Assembly: GCA_009785335.1 (NCBI GenBank)
Contig: WQWM01000001.1
Location: 124,001 to 188,000, forward strand
Direction: 5' to 3'
DNA length: 64,000 bases
DNA from: Oscillospiraceae bacterium
GTDB lineage: Bacteria; Bacillota; Clostridia; Oscillospirales; Acutalibacteraceae
Below are positions 33,741-41,707 of this stretch, piece by piece. The number at the start of each line of letters is the position of its first letter. The first letter of the stretch is position 1. Made by a program: the position numbers and the translations under genes. Below the pieces are notes generated by a model. The model saw only the letters and a list, made by a program, of their open reading frames with translations, was not told the DNA's origin and made no database searches.

Positions 33741-35244
33741 GAATCAGGCTCTCCCCATCCATCGCGGCTGGCTGCGCAATGCCCATGATGCCAAGCATCG
33801 TCGGCGCAATGTCACACAACCTGCCGCCTGTGCGCAATGTGCAATCGCGCCCAGCTACCAAGAAAGGCACTTCATTCGTTGTGTGCGCGGTAAAGGGCGA
33901 GCCATCGGGCTCTGCCATTTGGTCAGCGTTGCCGTGGTCGGCGGTCAACAGCATAATGCCGTTTTTCGCAGCCAGAGCATCCCACACACGGCCAACGCAA
34001 GCATCCACCGCTTCGGTGGCGGCAACGGCGGCAGCGAAATCACCTGTGTGCCCCACCATGTCGCAGTTGGCAAAGTTCACCACAATCACATCGTATTTAT
34101 CCTGCGCGATGAGCTGTTCGAGTTTTTCCGTCACAACATACGCGCTCATCTCCGGCTGCATATCATATGTGGGCACGTCCGGCGAGTCAATCAGCACGCG
34201 ATCCTCACCGGGATACACCGTCTCCGTGCCGCCATTGAGGAAGAACGTCACGTGTGCGTACTTGGTATACTCCGCGATGCGCAGCTGCGTCAGCCCCTGC
34301 TCAGCAATCACCTGCCCCAGCGGGTAATCAAGCGATTGCGGCGCATAAGCCACTTGCACGTTGGGCATGGTTGCATCATATTGCGTCATGCACACGAAGG
34401 TTAAGTCAAGCATGTTTTCACGCGCAAAGCCATTGAAATCAGGGTCAACAAAGGCGCGGGTGAGTTGCCTAGCACGGTCTGGACGGAAGTTAAAAAATAC
34501 CACGCTATCGCCGTCAACGATAGGCTTGGCATCGTTGGCCACGCCGGGCAGCACGAACTCGTCGGTCACGCCAGCGTCGTAGTTGGCCTGCACATATTCT
34601 CGCCCACAGGTGAATTGCTCGCCTGTGCCATGCACCATGGCATCATAGATTTTCTGCACACGGTCGAACTTGCGCTCACGGTCCATGCCATAATATCGCC
34701 CTGCAACGGTCGCGATTTTGCCACCGAGCTCCTGTGTTTTCTGCCAAAGTTCGCCTAAAAAGTCAATACCCGAAGTTGGCGGCACATCGCGGCCGTCTAG
34801 CAGTGCATGCACGTAAACTTCCGTCAAGCCTTGTTGTTTGGCAAGCTCAAGCAACGCATACAAATGCGTGTTGTGGCTATGCACACCGCCGTCGCTAACG
34901 AGGCCAATCAAGTGCAGGGCAGTGTTGTTTTGCTTGGCTTTGTTGATTGCATCAAGCAGCACAGCGTTGGTGAAGAAGTCACCGTCGTCAATCGCCTTGC
35001 TGATGCGCGTGAGTTCTTGATACACCACACGCCCAGCACCGATGTTTGTGTGGCCAACTTCGCTGTTGCCCATTTGACCCTCGGGCAGACCAACAGCCAT
35101 GCCGCTGGCTTTGATGGTAGTGTGTGGGTATTTGGCGAACAGCTCGTCCAGCCGAGGGGTTTTCGCAGTCGTGATTGCATTCGCGGACGTGGCATCGGCG
35201 ATGCCGTAGCCGTCCATAATGCACAGGCAGATGGGTTGTTTCAT
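33730..35244 (-). CDS. gpmI: 2,3-bisphosphoglycerate-independent phosphoglycerate mutase
   Basis: Interconverts 3- and 2-phosphoglycerate in glycolysis using two Mn2+ ions. The 504-residue protein starts KQPICLCIMDGYGIAD. The catalytic Ser lies in QMGNSEVGHTNIGAGR. Metal sites appear as VVNFANCDMVGHTG and LTADHGNADQM, and it ends APTMLGIMG. ATG 35244 follows ATCGGAGG. It is isolated from other glycolytic genes and forms an operon with a methyltransferase. Confidence 0.95.
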   Translation of the reverse strand: MKQPICLCIMDGYGIADATSANAITTAKTPRLDELFAKYPHTTIKASGMAVGLPEGQMGNSEVGHTNIGAGRVVYQELTRISKAIDDGDFFTNAVLLDAINKAKQNNTALHLIGLVSDGGVHSHNTHLYALLELAKQQGLTEVYVHALLDGRDVPPTSGIDFLGELWQKTQELGGKIATVAGRYYGMDRERKFDRVQKIYDAMVHGTGEQFTCGREYVQANYDAGVTDEFVLPGVANDAKPIVDGDSVVFFNFRPDRARQLTRAFVDPDFNGFARENMLDLTFVCMTQYDATMPNVQVAYAPQSLDYPLGQVIAEQGLTQLRIAEYTKYAHVTFFLNGGTETVYPGEDRVLIDSPDVPTYDMQPEMSAYVVTEKLEQLIAQDKYDVIVVNFANCDMVGHTGDFAAAVAATEAVDACVGRVWDALAAKNGIMLLTADHGNADQMAEPDGSPFTAHTTNEVPFLVAGRDCTLRTGGRLCDIAPTMLGIMGIAQPAAMDGESLIHAR

Positions 35245-35279
35245 AATATCCTCCGATGTTTTATTACAGAATTCACCCC

Positions 35280-35308
35280 TTGACAACGCCCTATTATTAT
35301 GGTATAAT
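35280..35308 (+). promoter_or_regulatory. Promoter of the antisense RNA candidate
   Basis: TTGACA, 17-bp spacer, TATAAT. It is enclosed by a 10-bp inverted repeat CCCCTTGACA/TGTCAAGGGG, whose other half gives a second TTGACA on the minus strand that could serve gpmI. Confidence 0.8.
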
Positions 35309-35313
35309 AGAGG

Positions 35314-35415
35314 TGTCAAGGGGATTGACGCTGCCGACAAGGTAGCCCCTCGTGATTTTACAATCCCATAAAGACTAACCGCTGCCTTGGCTACTGGAGG
35401 CGGTTAGTCTTTTTT
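35314..35415 (+). ncRNA. Putative antisense antitoxin RNA of a type I toxin-antitoxin locus
   Basis: A consensus promoter reads rightward into a 60-nt segment with no ORF. It ends in the strong terminator GACTAACCGC/GCGGTTAGTC followed by TTTTTT. The transcript would be about 100 nt and would overlap the 3' part of the convergent toxin mRNA, the arrangement known from txpA/RatA. Inferred only from signals. Confidence 0.5.
35373..35415. terminator. Terminator shared by antisense RNA and toxin mRNA
   Basis: GACTAACCGC/GCGGTTAGTC stem with TTTTTT on the plus strand. On the minus strand only TTT follows, so termination there is weaker. Confidence 0.8.
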
Positions 35416-35478
35416 ATTGCGTTTGTCTTCTTGGGTCATCAAAAACAAAATAATTGCCATGATAACTAAGTATTCCAT
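35404..35478 (-). CDS. Putative type I toxin, 24-aa hydrophobic peptide
   Basis: A small ORF missing from the track. It has a very strong ribosome site AAAGGGGGTG, 4 nt, then ATG. The peptide is one hydrophobic helix (MEYLVIMAIILFLM) followed by a charged tail (TQEDKRNKKD), the pattern of holin-like/TxpA-type toxins that damage the membrane. Its stop codon lies in the shared terminator. A GTTGA/TCAAC hairpin just before the ribosome site could limit translation. Confidence 0.55.
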   Translation of the reverse strand: MEYLVIMAIILFLMTQEDKRNKKD

Positions 35479-35528
35479 ACGCTCACCCCCTTTCGTTGAC
35501 CGAAATCAACGTCCGGAGGAACTAACCA

Positions 35529-35580
35529 CGCCACAGCGCGCCTGCGGCGGGCAGGTCGCTTCGCTGTGTTCTATTACAGG
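35529..35580. repeat. Dispersed GCGAAGCG / GCCGCAGGCG repeat in the toxin leader
   Basis: On the minus strand: GAACACAGCGAAGCGACC followed by CGCCGCAGGCG. It is the same two-part family as 47110 and 50330, here within the toxin 5' untranslated region. Confidence 0.55.
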
Positions 35581-35588
35581 CTCATAAA

Positions 35589-35617
35589 ATTATAGCACAA
35601 GATTGCGTGGGTGTCAA
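35589..35617 (-). promoter_or_regulatory. Promoter of the toxin mRNA
   Basis: TTGACA, 17-bp spacer, TATAAT on the minus strand. The leader to the ATG would be about 100 nt. The -35 box overlaps the stop codon of the upstream lipoprotein gene. Confidence 0.75.
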
Positions 35618-36429
35618 GCGGGCACAAACAGCGGCCGCCAGTCCAACACAATATCCCCTCGCGGGTCAGTGTCATATCTCGCCCAAATGCGCTCAGCTTC
35701 TTCCTCACTAACTGCTATATACATCACAGTTTCCCAGTTATCTCTGCTTTCATGCGTTATATATTGCCGAACATAATGATTCATGTCCTCATCCCAGCTA
35801 TCACGTGAACGAAATCCCACGGCAAAGCGCAGCTGCCCGTCTACAAAATGATAGAGGTCTGTCCAATAGCTGCCCATACGCCCGCCATATTGTATTGCAC
35901 CGCCGGGATGAACGCGCATATGTGTGTTGTTTGATACACCCTTTTGCAACTGCTGCACCGCCACGCCATCAACAATGGAGTACATGTCGAACAATACAGG
36001 AAATCCGCCCGCAAAACGTATGAGCAAATCATCCACGCCATTGCCACTAATATCGTACAGCGCATATTCGATGGGCATTCTCATGCCGCTCCAGCCGATT
36101 GAAATCGCATTTATTTCTTCAAATCCCCACTGCGGTTGCATGACAAAATGTTGCTGCAATGGATTTTCTGCTGCACGCAAGAAAGCGCTCTCAAAGTTTT
36201 CTCTAAAATCTTGTATAAACTCCGCATAAGCCCGCAACACAAACGAAAACGGGTCGGCTTCATCCACCTCAACGGCAATGACAAATGGCTCGGTGACGCG
36301 AGCGGGTTGGGTTGTGGTGGCTTCTTCGGTCGTTTCATCAACATAGGTAGGCAGTTCTTCCCCCACAGGCGCAGCACAAGCCGCCAAAAACAGCAAGGCA
36401 ATCACCAGCGTAAGCACACGTTTCATCAT
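35614..36429 (-). CDS. Lipoprotein with Thr/Glu linker, 271 aa
   Basis: Signal and lipobox LFLAACAAP, then an acidic Thr-rich linker (ETTEEATTTQPARVTEP) and an outer domain. The domain contains YDISGNGVDDLLIRFAGG, a loop similar to FG-GAP/VCBS-type calcium turns, and ends LDWRPLFVPA. Role unknown. Start 36429 follows AAAGAGG and lies within the stop region of the upstream acyltransferase gene. It is related in layout to the proteins at 21190-23572 and 37241. Confidence 0.7.
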   Translation of the reverse strand: MMKRVLTLVIALLFLAACAAPVGEELPTYVDETTEEATTTQPARVTEPFVIAVEVDEADPFSFVLRAYAEFIQDFRENFESAFLRAAENPLQQHFVMQPQWGFEEINAISIGWSGMRMPIEYALYDISGNGVDDLLIRFAGGFPVLFDMYSIVDGVAVQQLQKGVSNNTHMRVHPGGAIQYGGRMGSYWTDLYHFVDGQLRFAVGFRSRDSWDEDMNHYVRQYITHESRDNWETVMYIAVSEEEAERIWARYDTDPRGDIVLDWRPLFVPA

Positions 36430-36431
36430 AA

Positions 36432-37148
36432 TCATCCTCTTTCCATTATAAATTGCCAAAGCAAAATTAAACCCATCAACACTGGCTGGTGCGCGAGATA
36501 TACCCAAATGGCACGCCGACCCAGCCACGCAAGCGGTCGGCAGCGCGGTTTCGCCAGCCATTCGGGGAATCGCTCGCGCCACAAGCCCACCGCTGTGCCC
36601 GCCAAGAACAAAAACACCCACGGCAGGAGCGGAAAGTAATCCGCTGTGAACCACGCTGTGCTGGGCACACCCACGATAAACAGCACCAGCGAACGCGTGT
36701 GCGGCAACATGGGCATCACCATGCGCGCGACGACGAACAGTACGCCAAAGCACGCCAGTTGCAGCCACGCGGGGAGTTTATCCAACACCCGGCGCAGCAG
36801 GGCGAACAGCAGAATCGCCGCGGCAAGAAAATGCAGCACGCCAAAGAGGATCTCCAGCTGCATGCCAAACAGTCGCAGCGAGAACGTCACGGCTGTGACG
36901 CCCATGGCGATGCCTGCGAGTATTAGCCCGCGCTTGGTGTTGCTGCGCGAAAATCTGCAGCTAATGCCGCACAGAAAAATAAACGTGCCTGCGATAAACG
37001 GCTGCACGGGCATAGCTGCAGTGAACCACCTCGCCCACGGCTGCAGGCCAAACTCAAAGCCCCACAAAAACAGCGCGTGGTAGCATACCATGGCCGCCAC
37101 GGCAAGGCCGCGCAGCTCGTCCAATGTGTGGTAGCGTTGTGGTTGCAT
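36432..37148 (-). CDS. DUF1624 / heparan-alpha-glucosaminide N-acetyltransferase-like membrane protein
   Basis: A 238-residue polytopic protein. The N-terminus YHTLDELRGLAVAAMVCYHALFL and the later PLLPWVFLFLAGTAVGL and RRAIWVYLAHQPVLMG are hallmarks of this acyltransferase-type family. It probably transfers an acyl group to an envelope sugar; inferred from the family only. Its stop overlaps the start region of the following lipoprotein gene. Confidence 0.8.
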   Translation of the reverse strand: MQPQRYHTLDELRGLAVAAMVCYHALFLWGFEFGLQPWARWFTAAMPVQPFIAGTFIFLCGISCRFSRSNTKRGLILAGIAMGVTAVTFSLRLFGMQLEILFGVLHFLAAAILLFALLRRVLDKLPAWLQLACFGVLFVVARMVMPMLPHTRSLVLFIVGVPSTAWFTADYFPLLPWVFLFLAGTAVGLWRERFPEWLAKPRCRPLAWLGRRAIWVYLAHQPVLMGLILLWQFIMERG

Positions 37149-37173
37149 AAAATTTCCTGCGCTTTCTGAAATA

Positions 37174-37218
37174 GTTACAACATTGTAACTTTACAATGCC
37201 GCACGAGCATGATATAAT
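37174..37218 (+). promoter_or_regulatory. Promoter with abutting operator-like palindrome GTTACAA-N2-TTGTAAC
   Basis: GTTACAACATTGTAAC, then TTTACA, 17-bp spacer, TATAAT. The layout is identical to 23596-23640, and it lies between divergent genes. Confidence 0.75.
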
Positions 37219-37240
37219 AGGCAAAAAGGAGGGCATTGCC

Positions 37241-38173
37241 ATGAAATTGATTGCGATGTTGCTGGTGTTGGTGCTGTTGGTGGGCTGCGGCTCGGCGGCA
37301 GTGGTGAACGGTGATGACGACTACACCTCCACGGAGTACATAACCGAAACCACGACTGGAGAGACTGCCACGACCACTCCCGTTTTCCCGCGCGAGGCTT
37401 TCGTTACCTATCTACACGAAACACTGGTGCCGCGCCACGGGCTTGATCAGATTCATAGCGTGTTTTTTCACGACGAGCATATGCTTGTTGTTTATGGGCA
37501 TTTTCCGAGTTCCATAGCAATTTACAGCGTTGATGGCAACGATGTTGTATACGCAGAAACTCTCTCTTTCGGCAGTATACGCGGCGAAAAATATGGTCCC
37601 GATTTAGTCGCTATTCACGTGTTTGCATTTGAACACAACGAACAACATGGCATTGGCATAGAATATCGCGCCAAATACACCTATTGGGGCTCGATCGACC
37701 ACCACCTATTCATCAACGACGAGCGCATTACTATCACGCACGACACCACCACCGATAATATGCATCTTTGGCACGAATACAACAGCCTCATTACTCAATA
37801 CCTGCCCGGGGCATACATTACTACTCTTCTTGAAGCAACCGACTTTCATACCATCACCGACCATACAAACTGGCAACAGCTGCTCACTGAAGATTTCTAC
37901 TATATTAGCCTGCGCTTCCCCCTTGAATTCGGTTGGACTATTGAGCACGGCAGAGCTTGCTGGCAAACTGGCGAAGGCATGACAGCAGCCGTGGGAACGC
38001 CAATATCCATCGGTGTTTCGTTTCGGGATACCGGCGCCCCGCGCCGATTAACGCGCTGGGCACTCGAACCTGCAGCCAACTTTAGCAACCGCACCGAAGG
38101 CGAAATTCACTGGATAGATTTTATCATGCCCGACCACGACGTGACTGTTGTCATGTATATAGAACTTTTATAG
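37241..38173 (+). CDS. Lipoprotein with Thr-rich linker, 310 aa
   Basis: Signal peptide and lipobox LVGCGS, a linker STEYITETTTGETATTTP and a large outer domain without recognised motifs (rich in His, Tyr and Thr). ATG 37241 follows AAAAGGAGG and lies after the -10 box; the track start at 37196 lies upstream of the promoter and is wrong. It probably shares control with the 22400 operon through the common palindrome. Confidence 0.7.
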   Translation: MKLIAMLLVLVLLVGCGSAAVVNGDDDYTSTEYITETTTGETATTTPVFPREAFVTYLHETLVPRHGLDQIHSVFFHDEHMLVVYGHFPSSIAIYSVDGNDVVYAETLSFGSIRGEKYGPDLVAIHVFAFEHNEQHGIGIEYRAKYTYWGSIDHHLFINDERITITHDTTTDNMHLWHEYNSLITQYLPGAYITTLLEATDFHTITDHTNWQQLLTEDFYYISLRFPLEFGWTIEHGRACWQTGEGMTAAVGTPISIGVSFRDTGAPRRLTRWALEPAANFSNRTEGEIHWIDFIMPDHDVTVVMYIELL

Positions 38174-38203
38174 GATTCAAGCGCATTGATAATCAAAAAA
38201 ACC

Positions 38204-38232
38204 TTGCACTTTCCCTCTATCTATGTTATCAT
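38204..38232 (+). promoter_or_regulatory. Promoter of the alcohol dehydrogenase
   Basis: TTGCAC, 17-bp spacer, TATCAT, 30 bp before the ATG. Confidence 0.6.
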
Positions 38233-38261
38233 TAGTATACCATAATTTAGGGGGATTTGCA

Positions 38262-39431
38262 ATGTACAAGTTATTCTGCCGCGTATTCCAAAAAACCATG
38301 AAATTATCAGCCTGCTTCTTGCCATGGAACGAGCCCACTTTGCTGCACAGCATCGACGAATTGGTGCAGCACATCGCCAAAAGCGGCGCGAAACACGTGC
38401 TAGTCGTCACCGACGAAGTGCTGATGAAACTCAACCTGCCCACAGCCATGCTCGAGGGCCTGCAAGCCGCGGGCGTTGCCGCGCATGTGTATGACAAAAC
38501 CTGCCCCAATCCCTCCATCGAAAACATCGAAGCCGCACGCGCGATGTACGTTGAACAAGGCTGCACGGCTATTGTTGCCTTTGGCGGCGGTTCGCCCATG
38601 GACTGCGCAAAACTGGTGGGTGCACGCATTGCCAAGCCGCACAAAACCGTGGTTAAATTACGCGGGCTGTTCAAAATTTTGAAGAAACTGCCGCCGCTTT
38701 ATGCCGTGCCCACCACAGCTGGCACAGGCTCGGAAGTGACGATTGCGGCCGTGGCCACCAACCCCGCCACGCATGAAAAATTCGCCTGCATGGACCCCAG
38801 CCTGCTGCCCAAGTTCGCCGTGCTGGACCCTGCACTCACCCTTGCATTGCCCCCGCATATGACCAGCACCACCGGCATGGATGCTCTCACCCACGCCGTT
38901 GAAGCTTACATTGGCGGTAGCAACACCAAAAAAACTGCGCAAAATGCAGTGCAGGCAACCAAGCTAGTTTTCGCGCATCTTGAGACAGCCTACCAAGATG
39001 GCAGCAACCTCGAAGCCCGCAAAGCCATGCTTGAAGCTTCTTACATGGCAGGGGTAGCGTTCACCCGCGCATATGTCGGCAACATCCACGCCATTTCGCA
39101 TGCGCTTGGTGCGTTGTATCACGTGCCGCACGGCTTGGGCAATGCAATTGTCATGCCCCACGTCCTACAATTTTACGGCGAAAAAGCACACAAACGCCTG
39201 GGCGAATTAGCCCAAGCGGTTGGTTTAAACACTGCCGAGGAGTTCATCGCCGCCATTCGCGGCATGAATGAGCGCATGCAAATTCCCACTGGGTTTGCGC
39301 AAATCAAGGCTGAAGACCTGCCAGCAATTGCTGCCCGCGCCACCAAAGAAGCCAATCCGCTTTATCCCGTGCCGGTGATCATGACCCGCGAGGATGTGAT
39401 GGCGGTTGTGCGTGGGATGATGGAAGCGTAA
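38262..39431 (+). CDS. Iron-containing (group III) alcohol dehydrogenase
   Basis: A 389-residue NAD(P)-dependent dehydrogenase. The nucleotide region is AIVAFGGGSPMDCAKL. PTTAGTGSEVT follows. The metal site runs through TGMDALTHAVEAYIG, NIHAISHALGALYHVPHGLGNAIVMP. It probably reduces aldehydes to alcohols during fermentation. GGGGG precedes the ATG; the ORF-track start lies within the promoter. Confidence 0.9.
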   Translation: MYKLFCRVFQKTMKLSACFLPWNEPTLLHSIDELVQHIAKSGAKHVLVVTDEVLMKLNLPTAMLEGLQAAGVAAHVYDKTCPNPSIENIEAARAMYVEQGCTAIVAFGGGSPMDCAKLVGARIAKPHKTVVKLRGLFKILKKLPPLYAVPTTAGTGSEVTIAAVATNPATHEKFACMDPSLLPKFAVLDPALTLALPPHMTSTTGMDALTHAVEAYIGGSNTKKTAQNAVQATKLVFAHLETAYQDGSNLEARKAMLEASYMAGVAFTRAYVGNIHAISHALGALYHVPHGLGNAIVMPHVLQFYGEKAHKRLGELAQAVGLNTAEEFIAAIRGMNERMQIPTGFAQIKAEDLPAIAARATKEANPLYPVPVIMTREDVMAVVRGMMEA

Positions 39432-39478
39432 AAAGGACAATCGCGCTTCCTGCAAATAGTCAACATGTCTATAATCAG

Positions 39479-39677
39479 CATGTAGGGGCGGCAGTGATGC
39501 CGCCCGAAAGTTTAATGTTGCTATAATTTAATAGCCTCGGGCGGATTTGCATCCGCCCCTACATGCTACGGCTCGCAGCAAATTTTATCCACCTGTAGGG
39601 GTGGCAATCTTGCCACCCGGGATTTTTTATTGCGAGTGAAAACAACACGGGCGGCAAAATTGCCGCCCCTACATGTA
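39479..39677. repeat. Two paired palindromic TGTAGGGGCGG elements
   Basis: Unit 1 (39479-39566) and unit 2 (39593-39675) each hold an outer inverted repeat (TGTAGGGG.GG ... CCGCCCCTACA) around inner palindromes such as GGCGGATTTGCATCCGCC. The REP/BIME-like gap contains no ORF. Confidence 0.75.
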
Positions 39678-39687
39678 TGCCATTATC

Positions 39688-40524
39688 CTAATCCTGCTCC
39701 GGCGCATCACGATATACCCGCTGCGGTTGCTGCATATACTCCGGCGGCGCAGCGTTGGGCTGGCACGGTGCATGCGCATAACGCGACGGCTCATAATACC
39801 GCGCTGTTTCATATGTATTGCGCTGCGGCTGGTCAAGCATATAGCGTTGCATCAGCAACTGCGATGCCGTCATGCAGTTGTCTTGGCGCGGGCTTTCTTC
39901 CATCTGCGCGGGCATTGCCACAGGCGCAGCGGGAATATCCACGATTTCGGGCACCGCGGCATCTGTCAAAACGGTTGAGCCCGCTATTGGTGCCACACCG
40001 CCAGTGGGTCCGCACGCCCACCAAGGCATTGCCACAGGAAAACTGCACTCGCGGCCATCCGGCGAGATGATGCGGAAATTGCGCACACAAAACCCGCGGC
40101 GGCATGGGTCGTTGCAGCTTTCGGTGTCGCAGCAACAGTTGCAGTTGGGCATCAGCGGCGGCATGGGCGGGAACGCCGTGGTTGTGCCGCAACACCCGCC
40201 GCCGCCAAATCCGGGTATACCGCAACCGCCCATGGGCACGCAACCCGGAAACATAGAACCGAAGTTATTCATTAATCCACCAAACATATTGCTATTACTC
40301 CCTGTTGTGTTATTCATGTTGTTTGCGTTTGCATTGTTGTTCGTGTTATTGTTTGTGTTGTTGTTGATGTTAACGTTTTGGTTGGCGTTCAGCCCGCCAA
40401 AACCGCAAGGATTACACAGGCCGCCGCCAAGCCCCCAGCCAAACCCGCAGGGAGCACCACCAAAGGGTGCGCCACCAAAACCCGTGCATATCCCGCCGCC
40501 AAAGCAAGTGCAATCGTTAGGCAT
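39688..40524 (-). CDS. Cys/Gly/Asn-rich protein, spore-coat-like, 278 aa
   Basis: It starts MPNDCTCFGGGICTGFGG and continues with Gly/Cys-rich blocks. Next comes a poly-Asn stretch (NINNNTNNNTNNNANANN), a Cys cluster (NCNCCCDTESCNDPCRRGFC), and a Gln/Pro/Tyr-rich tail. There is no signal peptide. Composition and a sigma-K-like promoter suggest a mother-cell-made coat or exosporium protein; this is inference. The start is set by AAGGGGG before ATG 40524. Confidence 0.6.
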   Translation of the reverse strand: MPNDCTCFGGGICTGFGGAPFGGAPCGFGWGLGGGLCNPCGFGGLNANQNVNINNNTNNNTNNNANANNMNNTTGSNSNMFGGLMNNFGSMFPGCVPMGGCGIPGFGGGGCCGTTTAFPPMPPLMPNCNCCCDTESCNDPCRRGFCVRNFRIISPDGRECSFPVAMPWWACGPTGGVAPIAGSTVLTDAAVPEIVDIPAAPVAMPAQMEESPRQDNCMTASQLLMQRYMLDQPQRNTYETARYYEPSRYAHAPCQPNAAPPEYMQQPQRVYRDAPEQD

Positions 40525-40544
40525 ATGTAAATCCCCCTTGTTGG

Positions 40545-40572
40545 TATTGTATGCGATAATGCATTCATTGGT
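40545..40572 (-). promoter_or_regulatory. Sigma-K-like promoter of the Cys-rich gene
   Basis: Minus-strand ACC, 16-nt spacer, CATACAATA, matching the sigma-K pattern mACm-N16/17-CATANNNTA. Confidence 0.5.
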
Positions 40573-40599
40573 GCGGTATGACAACAAGTGAAAAAAATC

Positions 40600-40628
40600 T
40601 TGCGTATTTGTTAAAAATATGTTATACT
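40600..40628 (+). promoter_or_regulatory. Promoter of the three-gene small secreted protein cluster
   Basis: TTGCGT, 17-bp spacer, TATACT, followed by a leader of about 90 nt. Confidence 0.65.
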
Positions 40629-40722
40629 ATAAAGTAGTGAGGAATTTTTCGGCAATCGCGCGACAAAGAAGTATGCAAGGGAAAACTAAACCCCTGCAAA
40701 CAAATTTCAGGAGGAAGAACTT

Positions 40723-41187
40723 ATGAAACGCATTGCCCAACTTACCCTCGCCCTGCTGCTTGCCCTTGCCTTGATGCTGCCCGTTGCAGCCATCGCAAAC
40801 CTGGACGGCTCTGACCCCGAATGGGATGGCTATGCAAGCATCCGCCCCGCATCCGACATCCTCATCATTGGCGACATTGAGCCCGACGCCGAACCCGACT
40901 ATGACATTGACGCCGACGAACCCAACCGAGCACAATTCGCACGCACCCCTTACGACGACGTGAATTCCGTTGACGTACCCGAACTCGGCGGCAGCGGCAT
41001 CATGGCCATCAGCGGCGAACTCGAAGAAGGCTACATTGGCATCGAACCCATCGATGGCTATTTGGACATCGAGCCCATTAGCGCAAACGTCGGCCACAGC
41101 ATTCCTGTTGCGCTGTTTTATGTTGCATTGGGCGTGGCTGTGCTGGCTTTGTTGCTGGCTGTTGTTGCACTGGTGAAGAAAAAATAA
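40723..41187 (+). CDS. Small secreted/membrane protein, tandem family member 1, 154 aa
   Basis: A signal peptide (MKRIAQLTLALLLALALMLP) leads to a conserved block ANLDGSDPEWDGY. An acidic variable region follows, then VPELGGSGIMAIS and DIEPISAN. The protein ends with a membrane helix and VALVKKK. The charge pattern implies an outside acidic loop held by two helices. No known family. GGAGGA precedes each of the three tandem genes. Confidence 0.75.
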   Translation: MKRIAQLTLALLLALALMLPVAAIANLDGSDPEWDGYASIRPASDILIIGDIEPDAEPDYDIDADEPNRAQFARTPYDDVNSVDVPELGGSGIMAISGELEEGYIGIEPIDGYLDIEPISANVGHSIPVALFYVALGVAVLALLLAVVALVKKK

Positions 41188-41229
41188 TCATCATTGCATC
41201 TCTCAAACAAAATTTAGGAGGATTATCTC

Positions 41230-41676
41230 ATGAAACGTATTTTTCAACTTGCTTTAGCACTTGTTCTCGCCCTTGCTTTGATGCTGCCCGTTGCGGCCAT
41301 CGCAAATCTTGATGGCTCAGACCCCGAATGGGATGGCTACGAAGGCATCCGCCCCATGAGCGATGTGCTCACCATTGGCGAACCCACTGACGAACCTGTG
41401 GACGCTGTGGACGGTTATTTTGAGCTAGACGACAGCTACGAAATCCCCGAACGCAACCCCCTCGCCCGCGACGCAAATGCCAACGACGAGCTAGACTTCA
41501 TTGACGTGCCCGAACTTGGCGGCAGCGGCATCATGGCCATCAGCGACTATCTGGACATCGAACCCATCAGCGCAGAAACCGGCCACGGCGTGCCTGTTGT
41601 TCTGTTTTATGTTACGCTGGGCATTGCCGTGCTGGCACTGGTGCTGGCCATTGTTGCACTGGTGAAGAAAAAATAA
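41230..41676 (+). CDS. Small secreted/membrane protein, tandem family member 2, 148 aa
   Basis: Paralog of member 1 with the same start, SDPEWDGYEGIRPMSD, VPELGGSGIMAIS, DIEPISAETGHG and C-terminal helix ending VALVKKK. The acidic middle differs in sequence and length (ELDDSYEIPERNPLARD). It lies 42 bp after member 1. Confidence 0.75.
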   Translation: MKRIFQLALALVLALALMLPVAAIANLDGSDPEWDGYEGIRPMSDVLTIGEPTDEPVDAVDGYFELDDSYEIPERNPLARDANANDELDFIDVPELGGSGIMAISDYLDIEPISAETGHGVPVVLFYVTLGIAVLALVLAIVALVKKK

Positions 41677-41707
41677 TCATACCGCATCAAACCCTTAGGA
41701 GGAACCC

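Noticed and set aside
39479-39677. CRISPR array
   Set aside because: The repeats are inverted palindromes with no regular spacing or unique spacers, and no cas genes are present.
39868-40591. 239-codon ORF opposite the Cys-rich gene
   Set aside because: Pro-rich translation is the mirror of Gly-rich codons; no promoter or ribosome site, whereas the minus strand has both.
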